Assembly: GCA_030761205.1 (NCBI GenBank)
Contig: JAULJL010000002.1
Coordinates: 22,485,010-22,549,009, forward strand
DNA length: 64,000 nt
Reading direction: 5' to 3'
Origin: Fremontodendron californicum
Taxonomy: Eukaryota > Streptophyta > Magnoliopsida > Malvales > Malvaceae
Numbering within the stretch: position 1 is the stretch's first letter; every line of letters begins with the position of its first letter. The notes beneath the pieces were generated by a model. That model worked only from the letters and a program-made list of their open reading frames with translations, was not told the DNA's origin and did no database searches. Positions 23,535 through 34,884 of this stretch are shown one piece after another. The position numbers and the translations under genes were made by a program.

Positions 23535-25068
23535 GGTGAGCACCTCCTTGGCTTGACATTACAAAGGGATGTGGGATTGGGACTTAGGCTCAAAAATGAA
23601 AATCTCTAACTTAACTCTTGATTTTTAATCACTTGATTGAAAAAATCCTAAGCTTCCTCCTTCCTTTGGGCTTGGGCAGGCTAGCACTTCTCTTTTCCAG
23701 CCCAGCTCTGATTTTTGAAAGGCCCAAAGAAGCCCTTTTCGGTTGCTTGGGTGAAATGACCATTTTGCCCCCCCGGATGCAAATAAATATCAAACGGACT
23801 CCAAATTCAATTTTTCTTTTTTTAATACTTCCAAAATAGTAAAATATTGAGTTCTGGAAGTTTTCAAAATTTTCCGAGTCCGTTTGCTATTTATTTGGAT
23901 TTTTTCTTCCCAAAATGTCCTTTTATGCCCCTACTTTTTACCATTTTTTAAACGAGCTCCAAATCAAGATTTTTCTTCACCAATCTCTTCAAAATAATTA
24001 AAAAGTGTGATCTGGAAGTTTTCATGATTTTTGGAGCTCATTTGGTATTTTTTTTCGGGATTTATCGGCTTGAATTACTGCATAGGAGGCCCGGGATTTG
24101 GCCATTTTGCAAACGAACTCGGAATCAAGATTTTCTTTCGCCAATCTCTTCCAAATAATTTAAAAATGAGATTTGCAAAATTTCATAATTTTTGGAGTCC
24201 ATTTGCTATTTTTCCGGGATTTTCCTTTTTGAATTACTGCATAAGAAACCCGGGATTTGGCCATTTTGCAAACGAACTCCGAATCAAGATTTTATTTTAC
24301 CAATCTCTTTCAAATGATTTAAGAATGAGATTGACAAATTTTTTCAGAATTTCCGGAGTCCATTTGCTATTTTTCCCAAATTTTTCCAATTTTGCCCTTT
24401 TACCTCCGAAACCCGGTTTTGCTCAAAACAAATCCGATTTTCAGATTTTCTTCAATCTGAGCCTTGGGCCATCCTTTTTAACCATTCTTCATCCATTGGG
24501 GGCTTTGGTCTTACCAAATCGGGCCATTTCTGTGATTCTTCCCGATTTCACCGAAATCCACTAAAAACCCTAATTCTCGGTTTTCTCCCGGATTGACTTT
24601 TCTTTCGGTTTTTCTTGCAAGTGACTTTTCCATTACCCGTAGTCAGTGCTTATATTTCATTTGGAACCTTCAATTTCGACCAGTTTGATCGTTTAAGCAC
24701 TTTTCCCCAAATTTCTTGGATTAGGGTTTCTTTTATACTGAATCTCCAAATCCCAACTTCCGAACTCCATATCTTTCAATGTAGACCTCGGATTATCAAA
24801 ATTCTTTCGCCATTTTTCAATTGAACTTAAAATCTTGATTTTGAAAGTGGGTTGACTTTTTCAGTAGTTGACTTTTTGGGGTTGAGTTTTTCGAGGTTGA
24901 CTTTTTCGGGGTTGACTTTTTTTCAAGTTTGTCTTTTTGTGCTCGCCCTCTTAAACTAAGTCTCGGAGTACCATCTGCAGGATGAAAACACTCTTTTTAT
25001 ACTCGGAAACATCAATATGGGAAGAAAACATACCTGTTTAGTGGTCCGGACAAAATTAGGTGTCTAGA

Positions 25069-25073
25069 CTTGG
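25069..25073. repeat. Target-site duplication CTTGG of the nested element, right copy
   Basis: Partner of 9759-9763. Its position shows that the right LTR ends at 25068. Confidence 0.9.
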
Positions 25074-25668
25074 ATTCTTCAATAGTGGTCATTTTAGCTT
25101 CCCAAGATTTTGGGAGACTATTCAATAATTTCTTGAGCATCTCCTTGTTTGGATATGTCTTCCCTAGGGCCTTCAACCCATTAATGATATCTGTTAACCT
25201 ATGAGACATATCCTTGATGCTTTTATCGGATTTCATCTTGAAAAACTCATAGTCAAGTGTGAGCAAGCCAATCTTTGATTCCTTGACTTGACTTGTTCCT
25301 TCATGAGTGGTGGCCAATTTATCTCATACTTGTTTGGCATTATCACAAAGGGATACTCTATTGTACTCATTAGTACCCAAGGCACAAAAGAGAGTGTGCA
25401 TTGCCTTGGCATTGAGTTGAGCCATCTTTCTATCCTTTGTATCCCATTCTTCCTCTTCCTTAGGCATTTCCACATTATCAACTTTCTTCATTGGGATGAG
25501 TGGACCATTCATAATTATTCTCCAAACCTCATAATCATTTGCTTGAACAAATAGTTTCATACTTGTTTTCCAATAGGAGTAGTCATTACCATTGAAAAGT
25601 GGAGGTCTCACAATAGAATGCCCTTCTTGACCAATAGGTGTAGCCATAGTCTCAAAGGCCATGAACAT
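25069..25668 (-). pseudogene. Copia gag, N-terminal half (UBN2-type domain)
   Basis: The minus strand starts MFMAFETMATPIGQ; the second Met is the more usual family start. It continues with FNGNDYSYWKTSMKLF, a hallmark of Copia gag polyproteins. One stop at 25324-25326 replaces the expected Trp after NAKQV (TGG to TGA); the frame then continues in phase as DKLATTHEGTSQVKESKIG and KTYPNKEMLKKLLNSLPKSW to the insertion. It joins 9758 exactly when the nested element and one CTTGG are removed. Confidence 0.88.
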
Positions 25669-25780
25669 ACTTCATCATTTACAAGCTTTGGGGCAATGAG
25701 CATCTTGTCACCACTTTACATTTTCTTTGAGCTTTGAAAAGGATCTTTTCTTAAGGTTGTTAAACCTAAAAAAGAGACCA

Positions 25781-25794
25781 AAGCTCTGATACCA
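25781..25794 (-). other. Copia primer-binding site
   Basis: The sense strand reads TGGTATCAGAGC shortly after the LTR end at 25797. This is the classic PBS complementary to the 3' end of plant initiator tRNA-Met used by most plant Copia elements. Confidence 0.92.
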
Positions 25795-25796
25795 AT

Positions 25797-26987
25797 TGTT
25801 AGCTTTTGTAGTGATTAAATCAAGAGGGGGTGAATTGATTTTTTAAAAATAATTGCGGAATTAAAGCACAAATAATAATATTGAGAAATTTAAACAATAA
25901 ACTCAATATGGAAAATAAATATGCAAATAAATAAAGTAAAGAGAGTAGGGAAAGAAGATCAAACACAAGTAGTTTATAGAGGTTCGGCCTCGTGCCTATG
26001 TCCTTTCCCTAGCCTCACTTGCCAAGGAGTTCCCAATTCACTAACTTGAATTGCTACCTTTTCTAGGATAAGGTATAACTTTCACAATCCCTATCTTTTA
26101 TGTAGGCTTAGATAGAAACCTCTTCCCCTATCTTTTCAAGGCTTAGATAGAACCTCTCTATCTTTAAGGCTAAAGTAGAAACCTCCCCTTTTACAAAGGA
26201 TTTTGTGTAAACATGATGAACCTCTAGTAGGCTAGGTGTTTACAAGGTTAAGCTCAACAAATAGAGACTATACAATGGTGCTTTTACAAAGGAATATAAG
26301 AAATATTGAAAGGATTTAGCTTAGAACAAAGAAAACTACTTGAAAGCTTGAGAGAGATGAAATATATGGGTTTCATTTTTCTCTCTTGGTGTCTCTTACT
26401 CTTGGAAGTGTTGGAGAGTCCCTTTAATACCTTGGATATGATTTATGACCGTTTGGAGTTGATTGGGATGGAAAAGAGCCGTTGGATCTTCAAAAATCGA
26501 ACTTGAAAAACTGCCCAGCAGGCATGGAATCGATCCCTTACATGAGGGGATCGATCCCCTACTTGTTCTAACTCAAAATATGACCGTTGAAGGCCATGGG
26601 ATCGATCCTCACCTTGGGGGGATCGATCCCCTACTGTTCTGTAAAGCTCAAAACGCTACTGACTCTCATGGGATCGATCCGAGAGAAATTTTTCACCATG
26701 GGATCGGTCTTTTACTATAGGGGATCGATCCCCTCTTCATTAAAAGTTTTCTTTGCTTTTGAAGAGAGGTTAATTTGTCTCAATAATATTTTAAACATAT
26801 ACATATATTTACGAACATGTATTTTTTTAGAAAATTAAGGAGTTTAAAGTATTTTAAAATTTTCCAAAATATTTTCAAAATGATTCAACGAAAAATGCTA
26901 TATTGAAAATAATTAATCTCAAGCTAATTAAGCTTAAGAGTTTGTCATTTCAAAATTAAGATCAATTCAAAGCTAATACAGCTAACA
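25797..26987 (-). repeat. Copia 5' LTR
   Basis: Partner of 3967-5150, 1191 bp, with terminal TGTTAGC and GCTAACA. It contains seven GGATCGATCC-type palindromes between about 26520 and 26735. The visible substitutions against the 3' LTR indicate an insertion older than the nested element. Confidence 0.93.
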
Positions 26988-26992
26988 AATAC
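26988..26992. repeat. Target-site duplication AATAC, right copy
   Basis: Exact partner of 3962-3966. Confidence 0.9.
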
Positions 26993-27099
26993 AAAATTAT
27001 TTATTAAATTTTTAAAATTTAAAAATACAAACAAAATATATTACTATTTCTTAAAAATATATTAATAGTAATTATTAAATTAAGAATTTACTAATAAAA

Positions 27100-27165
27100 A
27101 TGAATTTTGTTAACAAGTGTTTTAAAGAATACTATTTATGGTTACTATATATTAATATCTTTAGG
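27100..27165. repeat. Truncated MITE end
   Basis: ATGAATTTTGTTAACAAGTG followed by GGTTACTATATATT resembles the left end of the small element at 29657-29838. Its other half is missing because the foldback element begins at about 27164. The bases before it (26993-27100) are AT-rich host DNA. Confidence 0.5.
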
Positions 27166-28625
27166 AAAAAGTACACTTACCCCCCTAAGGTTTACTAAAA
27201 AATACACTTACCTCCTATAGTTTGAAAACTGCCCATTTACCCTCGGAGGTTTGATGAAAAACACATTAACCCCCTGAGCCTTAAACCCTAAGTAAATTTT
27301 AAATAAAAAGATAATTATACCCTTGTTAATTATTAATCATATATTTTTATATTTATTTTATTAATTTTACTCATTTTTTAATTATAAAATAATGATAATT
27401 TAATTAATTTTAAAATTATCTTTAATTACTATAAAATTAAATTTTAATTATATTATATTCTAATTCAAGTAAATATTAAATATTTTAAACCTATTTTTAA
27501 TTCAATTATATATTAATTTTGAGGTGAATTCATTAAATTATTTTTATTTAAAATAAATTAATGATCATTGTTTAAAAAAATTTAATGGTAAAAAATTGAT
27601 TAAATTAAAAAGAGAAAAATAAAGGAAAAGAAAAAACTGAAAATATAACTATCAGTATCATCCATGAGATTTTATTGAAATTAAACTTACCTCTATTAGT
27701 TTGAAAACCATATTTTATCTCTCTAGAAAATAATTAATGTTAGGATTTCATTAATCAAACTAATATTTATTCAAATTTTACTTTAAATATTAAAAACACC
27801 CTCATTTTATTTATTTTTTCTTATTTTTATATTTTTCTTTTTTGTTTTAATTTTTTTTATCATTAAACTTTTAAAATAATTTTAATTAATTTATTTTAAA
27901 TAAAAATAATTTAATGAATTCATCTCAAAGTTAATATATAATTGAATTAAAGATAAGTTTAAAATATTTAACATGTACTTGCATAAAAATTGATTAAAAA
28001 AGAAATAAAGGAGAAGAAAAAAAGAAGATATAATTATCATCTATGAGATTTTATTAAAAATAAATTTACATATATTAACTTGAAAAACACATTTTATCTC
28101 TCTAAAAAAGTAATTAATGTTAGGATTTCATTAATCAAATTTATATTTGTTTAAATTTGAATTTAAATATTAAATCCTAATGTTATTTATTTTTCTTATT
28201 TTCATCCCTTTTTCAATTTTTTGTTGTTGTTGTTTTAATCAATTTCTTTATCACTAAACTTTTTTAAATGATTTTATTACTTTATTTTAAATAAAAAAAG
28301 TAATACATTCATCTCAAAGTTAATAAATTTAATTAAAGATAAGTTATTTTTTCTATTGAATTAAAGATAATTTTAAAATTAATTAATTTTTCATTATTTT
28401 ATAATTAAAAAATGAGTAAAATTAATAAAATTAATTAAATAATATATGATTAATAATTAATAAGGGTATAATTATCTTTTTATTTAAAATTTACTTAGGA
28501 TTTAGGGTTTAGGAGAGTTAGTGTGTTTTTTATCAAATCTTAAGGAGATAAGTTGATAATTTTCAAACTATAAGAGATAAGTAGGTAATTTTCAAAACCT
28601 ATAAAAAATAACTGTACAATGGGTT
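27164..28625. mobile_element. Foldback / MITE-like element with long inverted arms
   Basis: The left arm (about 27166-27600) and right arm (about 28230-28620) are inverted copies: AAGTACACTTACCCCCCTAA at the left corresponds, with changes, to the complement of the right end, and the CCCTAAGTAAATTTT / AAAATTTACTTAGG segments pair closely. Inside, about 27660-28010 and 28020-28380 are diverged direct copies (shared GTTAGGATTTCATTAATCAA). There is no coding capacity. A superfamily cannot be assigned and a target duplication was not established. Confidence 0.65.
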
Positions 28626-29140
28626 TAAAATAAAAATCCAGTAAAATAATCTAAAATCTGAATCCGACATATTTTGACGGCCAAGATCAGTTCGAAGTTG
28701 AAGGGCTCATGGTTACTACGTTGTAGATATAAATGAGTGAAGCTAGTGTTGATGAGACACTGACAGCTTAGGCAATAATACGAACGGTCTGACTATTTTT
28801 CGTACGTATATGTTATGTGGGACAGCCGCGTGCCATCCCCTCAAACGTCGTTAGCTGTTAGTTAAAGCAGGTAAAAGAAAATGAAAAATCTGAAGACGTA
28901 AAAACATTTACCGTACGAATCGTGCGCCTCTTTTGGATAATGAGCTAAATTTTCTCTTTTAAGAGAATTAAAAAAAATTAATGATAAAAAATATTTTGTG
29001 TTACTACTGCAACAAAATTTTTATTAAAAATGAAATGAAATATTAAAAATTGATTAAATAAAATATTGTTATTAGATTTATTTATGAACCATTTTTGTCA
29101 TAACATGCTAAATATAAATTCAGCATGCTAGATGCAAATT
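28626..29140. other. Possible single-copy host DNA
   Basis: About 500 bases without repeat resemblance elsewhere in the window. The part at 28670-28930 is less AT-rich and includes CpG-containing stretches such as GTGGGACAGCCGCGTGCC. No open frame or RNA gene was recognised; it could be promoter or intergenic host sequence. Confidence 0.35.
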
Positions 29141-29400
29141 ATGGAGTCGTCACTAATCTTTTTTACTAGGTGTGATTAATCACCTATATGAATCCATGCT
29201 TTCTAAAGTAATCTTAAATTTCACTAAGGCATCCTAAAAATAATAGATTCTGGTCTACTTCTCAGAACTAAGTTCAAGAGTTCGGTTATGTGCAGGGAAG
29301 AATTAACACCCCACAACGCCTATCCTAAAGATAGTATTATATTAATCACATATTATCTTAAATTTGTCTCATCTAAATGGTCATCCTAACTTTATTTACC
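29141..29400 (-). repeat. Relic of an Ogre-type LTR
   Basis: ATGGAGTCGTCACTAATCTT, then CTAGGTGTGATTAATCACCT, and later AACACCCCACAACGCC and TTAATCACATATTATCTTAA, are diverged forms of sequence near the ends of the LTRs at 9900-10140 and 54320-54560. AT-rich decayed sequence follows to about 29650. It is much older than the other LTRs here. Confidence 0.65.
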
Positions 29401-29656
29401 AAATTTATCAAGTTAATATTTATTTTCTTAATCATGCAAAATAATTAAAACAAAAAAAAAAATCATAAAATATTAATAATCAAATAATAAAATATAATTG
29501 ATCAATAATAATATAAAAAAATAAAATAAACTTAAACTTGAAACATGAAATAAAAATAATATTAGTAACATAAAATAAATAAATTATATATAATAATAAA
29601 AAAAATCACCATCCAAACATATAATCATAAAATAAAACAAATAAAAAATAAAAAAT

Positions 29657-29838
29657 GAATTTTGCTAACAAGTGCCAAAGGCACTTTTTAAGGTTACTAG
29701 ATATTGTAATATATTCAATCAATATATTGAAAATGATGAATAAAATTGTCAGCTTTTACATTTAATACAATGTTATTATTATAAATAGTATATTAACTAA
29801 TCTTAAATAGTGTCTTAAGAACACTCATTAAAAAAACC
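29657..29838. mobile_element. MITE of about 180 bp
   Basis: The two ends are imperfect inverted repeats over about 45 bases: AATTTTGCTAACAAGTGCC at the left against the complement of AACACTCATTAAAAAAACC at the right, with further pairing of TTTTTAAGGTTACTA and TAACTAATCTTAAATAG. No coding capacity. The truncated end at 27100-27165 belongs to the same group. Confidence 0.55.
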
Positions 29839-30155
29839 TATTATATATATATATATAAAATACCTAATCATAACTTAATAATTACATATTCATAACATAA
29901 TTATCATGCAATCATCATATAATAATAATATAATTATCATGCAAATCATCATAATATATAATCATCATGCAACCATCATATAATAATATTATATAAATAT
30001 TTTTTTTAAAGAAAAACAAATTAAAAAAACAGAAACTAAGACAAACAGATTTAAATGAAAATAAAAAAATATTAACGATACAAAACCAACAAATTTGAAA
30101 GAAAAAAAAAGCACACAGATTTGAAGGAGTAAAAAAGAATAAACAGGTTCAAAAG
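29839..30155. other. AT-rich flank of the second Ogre-like element
   Basis: A/T-rich sequence with repeated ATCATAATATA and CATCATGCAA motifs, then A-rich sequence up to the target duplication. It may be the inner part of the LTR relic starting at 29141. Nothing coding was seen. Confidence 0.45.
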
Positions 30156-30160
30156 AAACA
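30156..30160. repeat. Target-site duplication AAACA, left copy
   Basis: AAACA before the LTR start TGTAAACACC is matched by AAACA at 48464-48468 after the far LTR, defining an 18.3-kb element. Confidence 0.85.
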
Positions 30161-31965
30161 TGTAAACACCTAATTTTGTTCGAGCCTCCTAAACCAGGCA
30201 AATTCTCCTTTCAAATTTCTGGAATGCAAGAGACTTCTAGCATTTCACAGATGGGTCTTCAAGACTTTATTTCAGAGGTCAACAAAGAAGTCAACTCGGA
30301 AAAAGTCAACTAAAAAAGTCAACCACTAGAAAAGTCAACCCTTAGTCAAAATCAAGATTTGAAGTTGAATTGAACAATGGTGAAGGAATTTTGATAATCC
30401 GAGGTTTACAACGAAAGATATAGAGTTTGGAAAACGGGTTGCAGAAATTCAGTGTAGAGAAATACCTAATTTGGCAAATTTGGGAAAAAGTACGTAAACG
30501 ATCAAATTGGACGAAATTGGAGGTTCTAAATGGAATAAAATCAATAAATATGGATATTGGAAGGTCTAATTTTGACGCGGAGTTGAAAGAAGAATTGGTA
30601 TGAAGAGAAAAAGGAAAATAATGATTTAATGAATAAATAAGAAATTCACAAATTTGGGGAAACTAAAGAGATGGGTCGATTCGGTGAAATTGAAGCCCCC
30701 AGTTGATAAAGGATAAATAAACAAAAATATCTCAAGTCCCAGTTTGAAGTAGATCCCAAGGAAGAGTCGGTTGGAGAAAAAATGAGAAAATTCCCTATAT
30801 TGAAAAGGGGAAAACTAAATCGGAGAGAAATCCGATCGTAAAAATTGGGAGTTCTCGGACCAACTCAAATTCAATATATAACAAAGGCAGTGAACAAATA
30901 AATTCCGAAAATCGGACCCGTTTTGAGTAAAATCGAAGTTCGGGGGTTAAAGGGCAATCTTGAAAAATTCGAGAAAAATAGAATCCGAACTCAGAAAATT
31001 ATGAAAACCTCCAAATCTGAATTTTATACTTGATGGAAGGGATTAGAGAAGAAAAATTCGGAATCGAAGCTCAAACGAAAAAGGACAAAGTTCGGGTGTA
31101 CTAACCCGAAATTCCAAGAGAAAATTCCGAGACAAATAGGAAACGAGCTCGAAAAATTATGAAAACTTCCAGATCTGAGTTTTATTTTTTTGTAAGGTGT
31201 TGGAGAATAAAATCCGGAATCGAAGCTCAAATGAAAAAAGGCAAAGTTCCACTAACCCGAAATTCCAAGAGAAAATTTCGGGAAAAATAGGAAAGGAGCT
31301 CGAAAAATTATGAAAACCTCCAGATCTGAGTTTTATATTTTTTGGAAGGTATTGGAGAAGAAAAATCTAGAATTGGAGCTCAAATGAAAAAGACAAAGTT
31401 TGGGAGGCACTAAACCAAAACTTTAGAGAAAAATCCAAAAAAATAGAGAATGAGCTCGGGAAAATGTGAAAACCTCCAGAACTAAGTTTTATATTGGATG
31501 GGATGAATTGGGAAAGAAAAATCCGAAATTGGGGTCCATTTGCAATTAAATTATGTTTGGGAGCCAAAATGCAATTTTACAGAAGAAACAGAAAATGGCC
31601 ATTTTGCAAAAAAAAAAAAAAAAAAAAGAGGAATGGCCTGGAAATTTCCAGGCCATTTTTGGTCAACTGCTGATTAAAGAGGGAGTGTGATCATCATGAA
31701 TCAAATGGCCAGGGATGAATAGCAAGATGACATTTTTAAAAAGACAAGATTCTCCACTACTTTGCCTACATGGCATTTAAAGCCAATGGGAGGCCTCCAA
31801 ATTGCAAGGCCATGTGAAGAGCATGTGAAGGCTATGAGATGATGCCAAGTAGGATTAAAAATGCCACCTAGAAAGATATTTTAATAGTGAGCCATATGAT
31901 CTTGACAAGTTGCCTAGATATTTTGTAGAGATAGGAGAGAAGGCTTAAAAAATAAGCAATCTCTC

Positions 31966-31980
31966 TATACAAATAAAAGG
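31966..31980 (+). promoter_or_regulatory. Possible LTR core promoter
   Basis: TATACAAATAAAAGG lies before a pyrimidine- and purine-rich stretch that looks like a plant 5' UTR (about 32010-32160). The 3' LTR has ACACAAATAAAGAGG at the same place. AATAAA follows about 250 bases on, consistent with a short R region. Inference only. Confidence 0.35.
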
Positions 31981-33609
31981 GGCAGCCGACCAGCTCTTGG
32001 AAGGAGGGCTTTCATTTTTTTCCTTAAGGCATTTCACTCTTGAGAGAAAAGGAAGAGAAAAAATAAAAGAGAGGAGAAGAATTTGGCAATCTTGATTTGG
32101 AAAGCAATAGCTAGGTAGCTATCACCTCCATTCTTCTTCTTCTTCTTCTTCTTTAATGTTTTTGTTTGATGTTCTGATTTTTTTTCTTCTCTTTTTGTTC
32201 ATGAGATTTGTTAACTTTTTTTGAATAAAAGGTTTACAAAAATAAATTTCAAAGGTTTTCTATCATTTATTCCTCATTCTTTATCAAATAACCAAGTTGA
32301 CAAAATTTTTTACATGTATTTTGGCATTAGCCGAACCTACTTGGATGTTCTTGTGCTTGTTGTTGCTTGATATTTCTTGCTTGGTTGGTTGTGTTCATAT
32401 TTTTCACTCATGATTTATCTATTGTCATATGATTGTGGGCTGTAAAATCATGCATTTCATGACGTTTCAACTAGTTTTTTTTACCAAGATCAACCAATGA
32501 TCTCAAGCCAAAAACCCCTTGCTTATACTAGTTGAAAGAGTGATAGTTTAGATTGGGTATTCTGAATTTGGGATTTTTTTCACTACTCATCCATGGTCAA
32601 AATAAATTTATTTTTTTACCACATGAATTAGTCATTTAGGGGATGCCATGGTATCTTTTTTTTCATGATTTTTAGATTTTTTTTTTATCATGGCTGAATA
32701 AATGACTTTTGACAAAGCAGTTTTAACTCATTGTTCTAACTTTGGTAAAATTTCGGTCATGATACCCTTGCTCCAAAAATTAAGATGATTTTTTTCCTTG
32801 GAGATAAACATGTTCTAGGTCTACTCTAATTTTTACAAATTTTTTTGAAATTTTTTGAAAGGGAAAAAAATAGATTTTCAAGACTGCCTGTGGGAGTCAG
32901 AATTGTTTTTTAAGAATATATGATTTTCTGTTTTTGTTAGGATACAAAGAGTGGGCTGATTTGGGACAATGGTTATTGTCTTAGGTTAATTTCCATGTCA
33001 TTTCAATCATAAAATTTGATTTTATAAAAGTCGGGTCAAGGGTGGTCAACCCGAGGTTCAAAACTAGGCAAAATAGAACCTTTTAAAAGGGGAGTTTCGG
33101 CCATGAGGCCTTTTTCATCCTAAAAATTCCAAAATTTTAAAACCGAGCCCAAAGACTTTCGATTTTGAAAATCCAATTTATGTTTCTTTCAAATATAGTC
33201 GGATACCTTTTTAGGTATAAGGATGTCCTTACTTCAAGAGAGAAATACATCTTCATGCATTGCATGTTTTAAAATGTCTTTAAATTTTAATTTGACATAA
33301 AACGTGTGTTCCGGTTTCCTAAACATTTGGCGAGAATTAGTTCCTAATCTTTGCCGGGTTGCCGGGGAGGTTGGGAAATTGTTCAATGCACATGTTTATG
33401 GAATTGAAAGATATTGGATTTTGTTTTACTCGGAATCATATAAATGTCATAAGAAAGAATTATTTTCGAAACTTTGCCGGGTTTGCCGGAGAGTGCGAAA
33501 ATATTTTCCTATATATGCTATTTGTACGATTAGTCACATGAAAATTCTATGTCCATGAATATTCTATGTTGATGTCATTTTATATTCGTGTTACCATAAT
33601 TAGATTTTT

Positions 33610-34060
33610 CCATGACAAGCATGTCATGTCATTCATGTGCCATGTCATTCACATGCCATGTCATTCATTAACATGCCATATCATCTAGATTATGCCATGT
33701 CATTCACACACATGCCATGTCATATAGATTATGCCATGTCCTTCATTCATATGCCATGTCATCTAGATTATGCCATGTCATCCATTCACATGCCATGTCA
33801 TCTAGATCATGCCATGTCATCCATTCACATGCCATATCATTCATATACCATGTCATTCATGCACACGCATACCATTCATATGCCATGTCATTCATGCACA
33901 TGCCATGTCATGTCATACCATGTCATTCATTCATGTGCCATGTCATTCACATAACATATCATTCATTCACCTATCATGTCATTTAGCTTATGCCATGAAA
34001 ATCATTCATGTGCCATATCATTCATATGCCATGTCTTTGATTCATATTTCATACCATTTA
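33610..34060. repeat. CATG-rich tandem array in the 5' LTR
   Basis: Irregular repeats of CATGCCATGTCATTCATTCA-like sequence with spacers such as CTAGATTATGCCATGTCAT. Several frames stay open and read as MPCH and HAMSF repeats; this reflects repeat composition, not a gene. The matching array in the 3' LTR is about twice as long. Confidence 0.88.
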
Positions 34061-34865
34061 TTCTTTTGGCTATGTGATTTAAATTTTGTCATGTCATAGT
34101 AAATTGTTTGTCATGCCATGTTAATTATGCATGCTATACATTCATATTTTAATGATAATTTGTACTCATGATCATTCAACTTTTTTAAAATTGATATTTT
34201 TTAATAAAATAAGGCAATATCCCCGAGTTATTATAATTCATGAATTCTCCTTCGGGTTGCCGGGGAGTCTTCGTCAACTATATTAACGAAGGAATACCCT
34301 TCTAAAAGAGGATGATGCGGAGATTTCAAAAAACAATAAAAAATCTATATTTTATCGGTTTGCCAATATAGAAAATTTTTGCAATAACAAATTTCGGATC
34401 ATCTTCGAACGAAAATAGGATTGTTTTTAAAATGGAAATTATTTCCAAATACCAAATCCAAAACTGGCATTTCACCGAGACTCGAGATAACACATGACTA
34501 ATAAGCTACCATTTTATACGGGCGTTGTAAGGGTGCTATTCCTTCCCCACACGTAACCAACTCCCGAACCCGCACTTGTTTTCTCTGGTTCAAAGCGCAG
34601 ACTTCGAAATTGGTTTTAAAATGTTTTAATTAATTTTAAAATATCCTTTAAAAACCAGTTTTAATAGGTGGCCAATCACACCTAGCCAAAAAAGATTGGT
34701 GGCGATTCCATTTATTTTTCGAGATCGTTTTCACACCCTCAACCTTTTATTTTTAGAGGAATTAAGTCGTCTTTTCCTCTATTTCCCCCCAATGTCAAAC
34801 CTTTTAACGAGCCGACGTCCCGTGATGGGCGTTCTTCAACTTTTTTTAAATGGATTGCGTTAGCT

Positions 34866-34884
34866 TGGCGACTCCACTGGGGAC
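34866..34884 (+). other. Primer-binding site of the second Ogre-like element
   Basis: TGGCGACTCCACTGGGGAC, identical to the nested element's PBS and likewise three bases from the LTR end. Confidence 0.82.

Larger units (their letters stand above)
9764..25068 (-). mobile_element. Nested non-autonomous Ogre/Tat-like Ty3 retrotransposon
   Basis: The 15.3-kb element lies inside the Copia gag. LTRs are 9764-12967 and 20398-25068; both open TGTCGCAACC on the plus strand. The left copy closes CTACA and the right copy closes CTAGA, with one change in the terminal CA. The PBS TGGCGACTCCACTGGGGAC sits three bases inside the right LTR and the PPT adjoins the left LTR, so the sense strand is minus. Long LTRs and this PBS are features I associate with the Ogre group of the Tat lineage. 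The 7.4-kb interior holds a leader, a scrap of gag, non-coding DNA and a large minisatellite, with no pol. The two LTRs look nearly identical over kilobases, apart from one deletion, so the insertion is young. Confidence 0.88.
20398..25068 (-). repeat. 5' LTR of the nested element, full length
   Basis: This 4671-bp LTR carries the 214-bp triplication (from 21616), the 36-39 bp repeats (23236-23430), a TATA-like site (23525-23534), degenerate repeats of about 159 bp (about 23940-24390) and a W-box-like array (about 24849-24925, five copies with one altered). As the 5' LTR it would drive transcription. Its last bases are TAGA rather than TACA, one change from the canonical CA end. Confidence 0.9.
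3967..26987 (-). mobile_element. Copia-type LTR retrotransposon with gag but no pol (TR-GAG-like), interrupted by a nested element
   Basis: LTRs of about 1.19 kb (3967-5150 and 25797-26987) start TG and end CA on both strands. A primer-binding site, a polypurine tract and a perfect 5-bp target duplication complete the structure. The sense strand is minus. Without the nested element at 9764-25068 it would be about 7.7 kb. The only protein is gag; from about 8830 down to the PPT there are 3.6 kb without protease, integrase, reverse transcriptase or RNase H. Published non-autonomous elements of this build are called TR-GAG. It would have depended on enzymes from an autonomous Copia relative. Confidence 0.9.
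30161..34862 (+). repeat. 5' LTR of the second Ogre-like element
   Basis: 4702 bp. In order it holds GTCAAC (W-box-like) repeats at about 30278-30345, degenerate repeats of about 150 bp (30960-31620), a possible TATA region (31966-31980), a CTT microsatellite (about 32129-32152), a possible polyadenylation signal AATAAA near 32224, and a CATG-rich array (33610-34060). It ends TGCGTTA, diverged from TGCGACA, three bases before the PBS. Confidence 0.88.

Noticed and set aside
24031..24564. 177-codon plus-strand frame with repeated PGFGHFANEL
   Set aside because: It is antisense within the LTR and is produced by the 159-bp sub-repeats; similar frames at 58978-59391 and 63711-63947 follow the same repeats.
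24615..24824. 69-codon frame beginning MQVTFPLPVVSAYISFGTF, also at 12478-12708 and 63289-63498
   Set aside because: It recurs because the LTRs are near-identical and recent; it runs antisense to the element and has no domain resemblance.
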